Assembly: GCA_964030475.1 (NCBI GenBank) | Contig: CAXIPT010000009.1 | Coordinates: forward strand, 3,276,223-3,340,222 | DNA: 64,000 nucleotides | Direction of reading: 5' to 3' | Origin: Tethya wilhelma | Taxonomy: Eukaryota; Porifera; Demospongiae; Tethyida; Tethyidae | Part shown: positions 58,809 through 64,000 of the stretch, one piece after another | How the letters are laid out: the number at the start of each line of letters is the position of its first letter | Numbering within the stretch: the stretch's first letter is position 1 | Position numbers and translations under genes: made by a program | Notes under the pieces: model-generated | Database searches by the model: none | Told to the model about the DNA's origin: nothing | What the model saw: the letters and a program-made list of their open reading frames with translations, nothing else

Positions 58809-61800
58809 NTTTTTTTTTTTGGAACAGGGCAAACTGCACTTCTCAGTCCGGTGGTCTTACTTCTCTCCAGACACAAAACAACGTCACTTTCTCTCTCATT
58901 TTCAACACTCTCAACCCCTTCACCAACTACAGCTGCTGTGTGGAAGCTCTCTTCACAGATCCCTCCGAGAATGCCTTCACTTGTGGATCCACTGCCACAC
59001 TTCAAGGACGTGAGTAGAATGTGTCATTCAAACTGAAAAACACACATGCTCACAGGCTCACATGCACATTCAAATACACATCCACACACACTCACACACT
59101 CACACACTCACACACCCTCACACACAGTGCCTGGTCGTCCTACCAATTTGAGAGCATCACCATCTCAAGCTCAATGCAACAGAGTACTGTTGCAATGGAA
59201 CCTTCCTGCAGAAGATGAAAGAAATGGTATGTACCATGTATGCCTTGTATCCTATCTTGATCACCTTTGCCAGCTACATAACCTCATACCCACACCTTTC
59301 CCATCAAATCGTGAAATATGAGATATACGTATGCTAGGAAGGCCTGGAAAGGCTCTAGAAAGAGTTGCAGTGTTCCCCCTAGAAATTCTGCATGGCATAG
59401 GGTTACCAGTAGCTAGGGTGTGGTTTGTGGAAGATTTTGGCCGTTACCACATCAAATCAAATTTCAGAAAAAGGCATAGGAGTCCCTTGTGGTAAAATGG
59501 CCTGGGAAGAAGACTGAGTTGAAAGCTAAATGTTGAATTATTGAAGACTTTGATCTTTTTTTTTTTAAAACTCTATTTGCAGGTGTAATTTCACAGTACC
59601 GAGTGACTGTCACCGGGATCATAAATAACTTCCAGCAAACCTACAATCCAATGGCTGACATTACTGCTCTCAATGTCACCCTGCCTGATTGTTGTGCTGG
59701 CTACAGGTACACTGTTCAGGCCTTCACTGTTGGATTTGGACCACCTAGCACTGCACTACAGTTCAGGACCTTTCCTGACCTCACAAGTGAGGAGATCACT
59801 AGCTAGGATGTAGTATATAACTCATTGACCATGGTTGTTTTTTTACTTTAGTATAGTTTACACACACATGCTCACACACTCACACTCTTATCATATTGAG
59901 ACTAGCTTATACTCATAGTACATGTGCGTGCATACACACACACACACACACACACACATACACACAGCTCCCATTATTGTTGGTGCTTCAGTCACTGGGG
60001 ACAGTCAGATTGCAGTTACCTGGACCATACCCGGCTCCGTTCGAACTCAGGGTCTCACAGGATACGAGATCAATGTAGCACCTCAGTGCTTTGATGGACA
60101 GCCAGCTGGCACTGCCCAGTCCTTCACATTCACAGATGCTGACTCCAACACAGACCAACAAGTTTCTAACTTGAGTAAGCTATGCTCAATAATAAATAGT
60201 ACCTTGTTAATGGCATGTTGAGTTGAGAGTGAAGGATAATCATGACAATTAATCCTTGAAAAATTCTTGGACCCAGCTGGACTCAGTTGGAATCAAATCC
60301 AAAACCTCCTGATTGTTAGTCAGGTGCTCTTACCACTAAGCCACTGAGTAGATGTGGGCATTTGGACAAAAGATATGTGTCTATTATAGGCCTCAGCCGA
60401 TCCCAGCTGATTCTCTGTCTCTTGATCTCAGTGGCTTTTGTATGTATGTCATAATAAGCGATCCTTTTTTCATTGATCCGTACAGTGGCTAATGTGCCCT
60501 ATAGAGTGCTGTTCACCGCCACAGTGTGTGGAGCTGAGGTGCCTGCTTATGATGACATCCTTTTCACAAGACAACGTAAGACCTTGTTCGATGTTTGATT
60601 TTCTTTTACTGTAGATATGAAATTTTTCACTGCTAAATTTTTGTTTGTTTAATTTGCAAGTATTTAGTTTTCATCATTTCAACCAGTTTAGTAAAAATTG
60701 CCATGATTATGTTTTAGTGCTTAATTAAATTTGCTACTCATGTTAGCTGTGACAATTTTTTGCTATAATAAGGGTTTATATATTACCTTTTTCCTCCTTC
60801 ACTCTAGCTGTTGTTCCCAGTCCTAGTATCACGGGTGCTGTTCGTACTGGTCCAACAACTGGTGTGGTACAGTTTGATGTGCCCACAACGGACCCACGGT
60901 TCTCTTTCTATGAAGTCAGCTACTACACCAGTGATGGCTCATCGACCTTTGACCCGGTATAATATAATGTAGTGATAGCTACGCTTTAATTTTGTGGTTT
61001 TGATCTTTGCGAATGTTTCCCCCCCTTTCAACCCACCCTGGTCAACATCAACATCAAAATTTTCAAAAATTTTATGGTCTCTCTGTGCCTTTTTTTCCCC
61101 TCTTCCTTTACAGTCCACCCTGGTCAACACCATTTCCTTCGCAGAGCCTGTACAGCAGCCTCTTGAAGGTCTCGATACTTGCACTCCCTACTGGGTGGTG
61201 GTGAATGGTGTAAACTGTCCAGCCAGAGCTAGCAGTGAGCCACAAATGCTCGGTCTCAGAGACACAATTCCGTTCGAGATGGTCGTATCTTTGGGCGGTG
61301 CCGGTCCTTGCGATAACTGGATCGTTGCAAACCAACTAGGCAAGATCAACGATGCGGAGAACGCCATCATTGCTGCAATGTTCGATGCCTCTTGTGGTCT
61401 GGATGCTTCTTGTGTGTACAACAGTGTGTGGTCGTGTGGAGCAGACGATCAGACCAAAGCCACTTTCAGGTTTGTCTATAGCATGTAGTACATGTTATGA
61501 ATTTACATGTAAGACTGTTTGAGTTTCCGTAACCATGTCTGTAAGGGGGTAACCATGTCTGTACGGGGGTGTAAAGGGGTATATAAAGTGGGACCCTTTC
61601 TGAGGTAAAAGGAAGCATTAAGTTCTCTAGCTGGCAGAAAAATAGTCATGGTTTTAAATTGTGAAAGACGGTTCAGGATGCACCAGAAATCAACCAAACT
61701 ACTGTAACATTTTCCATCATTGCTTGCTCTCAGACCTTCCTGGGTTTCCTGGTTTGTTATGTGACCCTTTTGCCTATCAATACACACCTCTCCCCATACA

Positions 61801-63316
61801 TCTTTGTGAGAATTTTTTGGGGGCCTGATAACTTACTGTGTTGGTCTAACATTCTTACCTATCGTTGCTTCATAGGACCTCACTTGTTGGAACTGAGAGG
61901 AGCCCGGCTCAGCAACAGCTCTCTTGTCTTCAGGACTGGGGCTCCACAGATGGAACCGTCAATGTTGGTGGTTCAGCACTGCCGAGACAGGTGAGTGGTA
62001 GTATACTATATGGCTCCAAATTTTCGTGGCACAAAAAATTTGTGAAAAGTCTATCTCTAGATCTGCTGATTTCATAAATCACGATTTCTGAAATTATATT
62101 TGCCAATAATAATATAATATATGGTTTTCTAAATTTTCGTGGAGAAAATTTTGGTGTTTCATGATTTACGGTCAAATCATGAAATTCACAAATATAATTA
62201 TTGTATGACAAAAATTTGAAGCTATACGGCACTCAATGAATGGGTGTCCAGCCATTTGTAGTATGTTAAGTGTAATAACAGTACTCATCCCAAGCAGCCT
62301 ACACCTATCTAGCTACCATGCACTTTTATGAATGAGTGTATTTTACTTGTTTCAGAAAGTTTGAATTTAGTTCTTGAGTCTTCTAATTCTGCAGTAACTA
62401 TAACTGTTGATAAGTCCAGAAAAATTTCGCAGAAAAATTTTCATAACTATGCTTCTATCACCGTAAAATTATTTTTGGGACTGCAAGAAAAAGATTTTAA
62501 CTGTCAAAATTTCCTGCTAAATTTTTAGCAAACACCATCATTGTTTGTGTTTATATGTACGTGTGTACAGGTGACAATAACTGCTCCAGTGTCCACCACC
62601 CCCTCCACCTCCTCTGCCAGCAGCAGTGGTACTCCGCCCTACGTCTGGGTCATCGTGGTGTTTGTGGTGGTGTTTGCCGTCATTGCCATCATAGCTATTG
62701 TGGCTCTTGTCCTTGTGGCAGTACAGCGACCTGACAAGACGGGGTAAACCCTCTAATCAGCCTTAATCTCTTTTCCTTTGTAAACCAGGCTTTCACTGCA
62801 TTGTTGATTGCAATCAAGGTGCACAGGGTGGACCTGGTTTATGAGGCTATTTCATTCTAGCTCTGCATGTGTAGCTTGACAATTTTGCTTAGCCTGTAAA
62901 CCAGGTCTTTCCTCAGCCTATAAGGGAGTAAGCCATGGAAGTGGGGAGCTAGAGTCTGGTTTGCAAAACTAAAGTTTACTATACATCCAGTAGTGTTTAC
63001 CAATAAAGACATCAGATATTACGTTGGGTTGGTCAGAAAATAAGTGATTCAAGGCTACCTTTTTTCTTTCTCTCTGAGTAGACCTATTCAGCACGAGAAG
63101 ATGGTGGATGATGACCAGGCCTATGAGAACCAGGACTCTCGATCCATCGGTATTGTTGAGAATCCTCTCTATGCCGATACAGATGAGGTCTTGGAGATGC
63201 CAAGCTATTCCACACTCTCAGCTAAAGAAATGGAGGCTGATGTATGTTGATGTACTGTATCTTGTAGAGTATATGTACACAATGTCAAACATATCACATG
63301 CACACACACACACATA

Positions 63317-63373
<57 letters not shown>

Positions 63374-63428
63374 CCAGGCTGAACTTGTGAAAGGGTATGA
63401 CTCTGCTGATGTAGACACCTTTTATTAG
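54244..63428 (+). CDS. SRCR-FN3 type I transmembrane receptor (receptor 2, paralog)
   Basis: Exon 1 (54244-54313) encodes the signal peptide [19 protein letters not shown]. It is followed by five SRCR units (unit 5 lacks its second half), FN3 domains 1-4 (FN3-1 lacks its first exon), the Cys-containing membrane-proximal domain, a TM helix and a tail ending DVDTFY. As assembled 3,323 nt of exon are present. The two exons expected at the N in 58809 would add about 88 residues and restore the frame (phase 1 to phase 2). Exons equivalent to receptor 1 have identical lengths at four places (182, 99, 90 and 173 nt), proving recent common origin with the 3-prime half of receptor 1. The tail has QAYENQ (YxN, Grb2-SH2 type) and ENPLYADT (NPxY). 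Cell-surface recognition or adhesion is the inferred role. Confidence 0.85.
54990..55431 (+). other. Receptor 2, SRCR 1
   Basis: Exons 54990-55148 and 55267-55431. [14 protein letters not shown] at 55168 lies in (GT)n of the internal intron with no exon lost. The second half resembles receptor 1 SRCR 28 ([12 protein letters not shown]). Confidence 0.88.
55852..56332 (+). other. Receptor 2, SRCR 2
   Basis: Exons 55852-56013 and 56165-56332. CGGQW replaces CDDxW. Confidence 0.87.
56628..57050 (+). other. Receptor 2, SRCR 3
   Basis: Exons 56628-56789 and 56886-57050. CNNTW replaces CDDxW, and [12 protein letters not shown] replaces CxHxEDAGVxC. Confidence 0.86.
57230..57570. other. Regulatory-looking insert in receptor 2 intron (possible solo LTR)
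   Basis: It contains TGCGCATGCGCA (57270-57281), the perfect palindrome CCACGTGCACGTGG (57296-57309), GC-richer sequence and AATAAA at about 57537. Promoter-like motifs followed about 250 bp later by a polyadenylation signal would fit a solo LTR or an internal promoter. No clear target-site duplication was found. Confidence 0.35.
57591..58088 (+). other. Receptor 2, SRCR 4
   Basis: Exons 57591-57749 and 57924-58088. CEPFW replaces CDDx[10 protein letters not shown] end. Confidence 0.86.
58110..58315. repeat. Minisatellite, about 8-10 bp units
   Basis: About 20 degenerate copies of ATACCCTC / ACACCCTC / ATCCCCTC, one strand purely pyrimidine-A rich. It lies between SRCR 4 and SRCR 5. Confidence 0.85.
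58367..58528 (+). other. Receptor 2, SRCR 5 (first half only)
   Basis: A first-half exon with four Cys ([12 protein letters not shown] ... [13 protein letters not shown]). The matching second half should lie near 58740-58809, where (CA)n and an N occur instead. Confidence 0.82.
58752..58808. repeat. (CA)n microsatellite ending at N 58809
   Basis: About 28 CA units, then N, then T10 directly before a 3-prime splice site. Two expected exons are missing here. Confidence 0.9.
58828..59009 (+). other. Receptor 2, FN3 domain 1 (second exon only)
   Basis: 182 nt, exactly the length of its receptor 1 counterpart. [15 protein letters not shown] matches LTPFTNYTCCVESLY. It starts in phase 2, so a 100-nt partner exon is expected upstream. 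Confidence 0.8.
59128..59786 (+). other. Receptor 2, FN3 domain 2
   Basis: Exons 59128-59226 (99 nt) and 59583-59786. [42 protein letters not shown]. Confidence 0.85.
59968..60575 (+). other. Receptor 2, FN3 domain 3
   Basis: Exons 59968-60174 and 60486-60575 (90 nt). [37 protein letters not shown] (CA)n run abuts the first acceptor. Confidence 0.82.
60282..60348 (-). pseudogene. tRNA-Val(AAC)-like sequence, degenerate
   Basis: On the minus strand CTCAGTG pairs 6 of 7 with AACTGAG as acceptor stem, CCTGA/TCAGG form a perfect anticodon stem with loop CTAACAA (anticodon AAC), and TTGGA/TCCAA form a T stem. The A box (TGGCTTAGTGG) is good. The B box (GGATTTGATTCC) deviates from GGTTCRANNCC and the length is only 67 nt. 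It is a tRNA pseudogene or the head of a tRNA-derived SINE. Confidence 0.6.
60808..61251 (+). other. Receptor 2, FN3 domain 4
   Basis: Exon 60808-60956 and the first part of 61114-61469. [38 protein letters not shown]. Confidence 0.78.
61252..61990 (+). other. Receptor 2, membrane-proximal Cys domain, family unknown
   Basis: The rest of exon 61114-61469 and exon 61876-61990. [32 protein letters not shown] and QLSCLQDW line up with the receptor 1 copy; other residues differ freely. Confidence 0.6.
62003..62231. mobile_element. MITE in receptor 2 intron
   Basis: TATACTATATGGCTCCAAATTTT at the left mirrors AAAAATTTGAAGCTATACGG at the right. Inner AAATTTTCGTGG / CATGATTTACGG segments are partly repeated. 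Its ends resemble those at 14920-15146. Confidence 0.55.
62778..62975. mobile_element. Two degenerate foldback MITE copies
   Basis: GTAAACCAGGC...ACCTGGTTTATGAGGCTA (about 62778-62850) and TAGCCTGTAAACCAGG...TCTGGTTTGCAAAACTA (about 62892-62975) are worn relatives of the TAGCC/GGCTA family. Confidence 0.5.
63319..63370. repeat. (CT)n microsatellite before last exon of receptor 2
   Basis: About 26 CT units end 7 bp before the CACCAG acceptor, the same arrangement as in receptor 1. Confidence 0.95.
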
Positions 63429-63698
63429 TATGATAGTTCCACATTTTTGTTTTACACTTGTACTACCCCTACTTGTGCGCCGTATTTTGGGGGGAAAATC
63501 CCTCATACTGTTAAAATGTCTATATCTAGTGTTATACGTATAAACTTGTAGCATCACTGCACCACAATCCACAACCACTTAAATAGTATAGACTGATAAT
63601 TTTGTGTGTTTACTATTAGTAGAATAATTTATTGTATATTTCTGTTCTAGTGGAATATAATATCTCACCTAGCTTAGACGTTTATTTGATTTATTAAT

Positions 63699-63728
63699 TG
63701 CGCATGCGCAGTAGAAATGACCACGTGG
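63699..63728. promoter_or_regulatory. TGCGCATGCGCA plus CCACGTGG promoter module
   Basis: An NRF1-type palindrome (63699-63710) is followed 10 bp later by a perfect CCACGTGG E-box (63721-63728), about 100 bp upstream of a possible start codon at 63828. Confidence 0.5.
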
Positions 63729-63827
63729 TCAACATGTTACTAACTATGGAGGTGCCTGAGCTGTGCTCATTTTGAATCACTGTTGAACACTTTACAGCTT
63801 AATACATTCAGCCTTGAAGACAAGATC

Positions 63828-63834
63828 ATGACAG
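63828..63834 (+). CDS. Possible first coding exon of next gene (partial)
   Basis: AAGATCATGACAG is followed by GTGAGC, a good donor, so a very short first coding exon (ATG ACA G, phase 1) is plausible. Short phase-1 first exons also begin both receptors. The rest lies outside the window and no product can be named. Confidence 0.25.
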
Positions 63835-64000
63835 GTGAGCTAAGATGTAACTTAAAAATAATGATATAGTGGCTATAGGCCTGTGGGGATTGAGTCAAAG
63901 CTACAGTACAAGCTACAACTTGATCCATGTACTGAATGATCAAAAGCATTGTATCAATTGGATTATCTATATACCTATCTAGATAAAGTTACTTCCATTT

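Larger units (their letters stand above)
62571..63428 (+). other. Receptor 2, TM helix and cytoplasmic tail
   Basis: Exons 62571-62743 (173 nt, same length as receptor 1; Ser/Thr-rich juxtamembrane, [22 protein letters not shown]), 63082-63241 and 63378-63428. The tail carries [16 protein letters not shown] and [11 protein letters not shown] (CT)n run precedes the last exon. Confidence 0.82.

Noticed and set aside
63082..63241. ITIM in the receptor 2 tail (PSYSTL, NPLYAD)
   Set aside because: The residue two before Tyr is Pro, not I/V/L/S, so the ITIM consensus is not met.

Overview
The window is animal genomic DNA with short introns, phase-coordinated exons and many (CA)n and (CT)n microsatellites. 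The best fit is a sponge (a demosponge of Amphimedon type). The reasons are the very large SRCR/fibronectin-III receptors (SRCR receptors are strongly expanded in sponges), the small introns, and otherwise animal-type genes (LAMP-like, stathmin-like, DIM1/DIMT1, dual-specificity phosphatase fold). The species is inferred. No bacterial-type genes, CRISPR arrays or phage were seen.

Layout. 1-106: last codons of a + strand gene. 107-3981: mostly noncoding, with foldback elements and one single-exon hypothetical ORF (1827-2180). 3982-6241 (-): nine-exon gene for a protein with an N-myristoylation-type start and a stathmin-like coiled-coil part. 6242-6641: 400-bp bidirectional promoter with MiT/TFE-type E-boxes. 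6642-12811 (+): eight-exon LAMP-like lysosomal glycoprotein. 12812-19438: a rearranged or badly assembled stretch. It holds a duplicated LAMP terminal exon, a lone MGNCC-type first exon, a lone DIM1 exon, and an 840-bp block repeated on both sides of a 34-N gap. 19439-20424 (-): two-exon DUSP-fold protein whose catalytic Cys is Ser (pseudophosphatase). 20425-20653: a 229-bp shared promoter.

20654-53922 (+): a giant type I receptor. My exon model has 77 exons, 12,663 nt and 4,220 aa as assembled: signal peptide, 33 SRCR units (31 complete), four FN3 domains, a Cys-containing membrane-proximal domain I cannot place in a family, one TM helix and a tail with NPLY. 54244-63428 (+): a shorter tandem paralog with the same C-terminal architecture, five SRCR units and several identical exon lengths. 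63429-64000: probable promoter and first exon of another gene.

Every SRCR unit is encoded by two exons bounded by phase-1 introns, so units and half-units can be gained or lost in frame. The two receptors are probably cell-surface recognition molecules (adhesion, self/non-self or microbial binding). The head-to-head pseudophosphatase may be co-expressed with receptor 1; that is inference. At three single-N positions (26800, 42206, 58809) an exon that should be present is absent, so the assembled receptors are probably incomplete there. Introns carry at least two families of undescribed-looking foldback elements, one with 8-10 bp target-site duplications, and tRNA-derived fragments.
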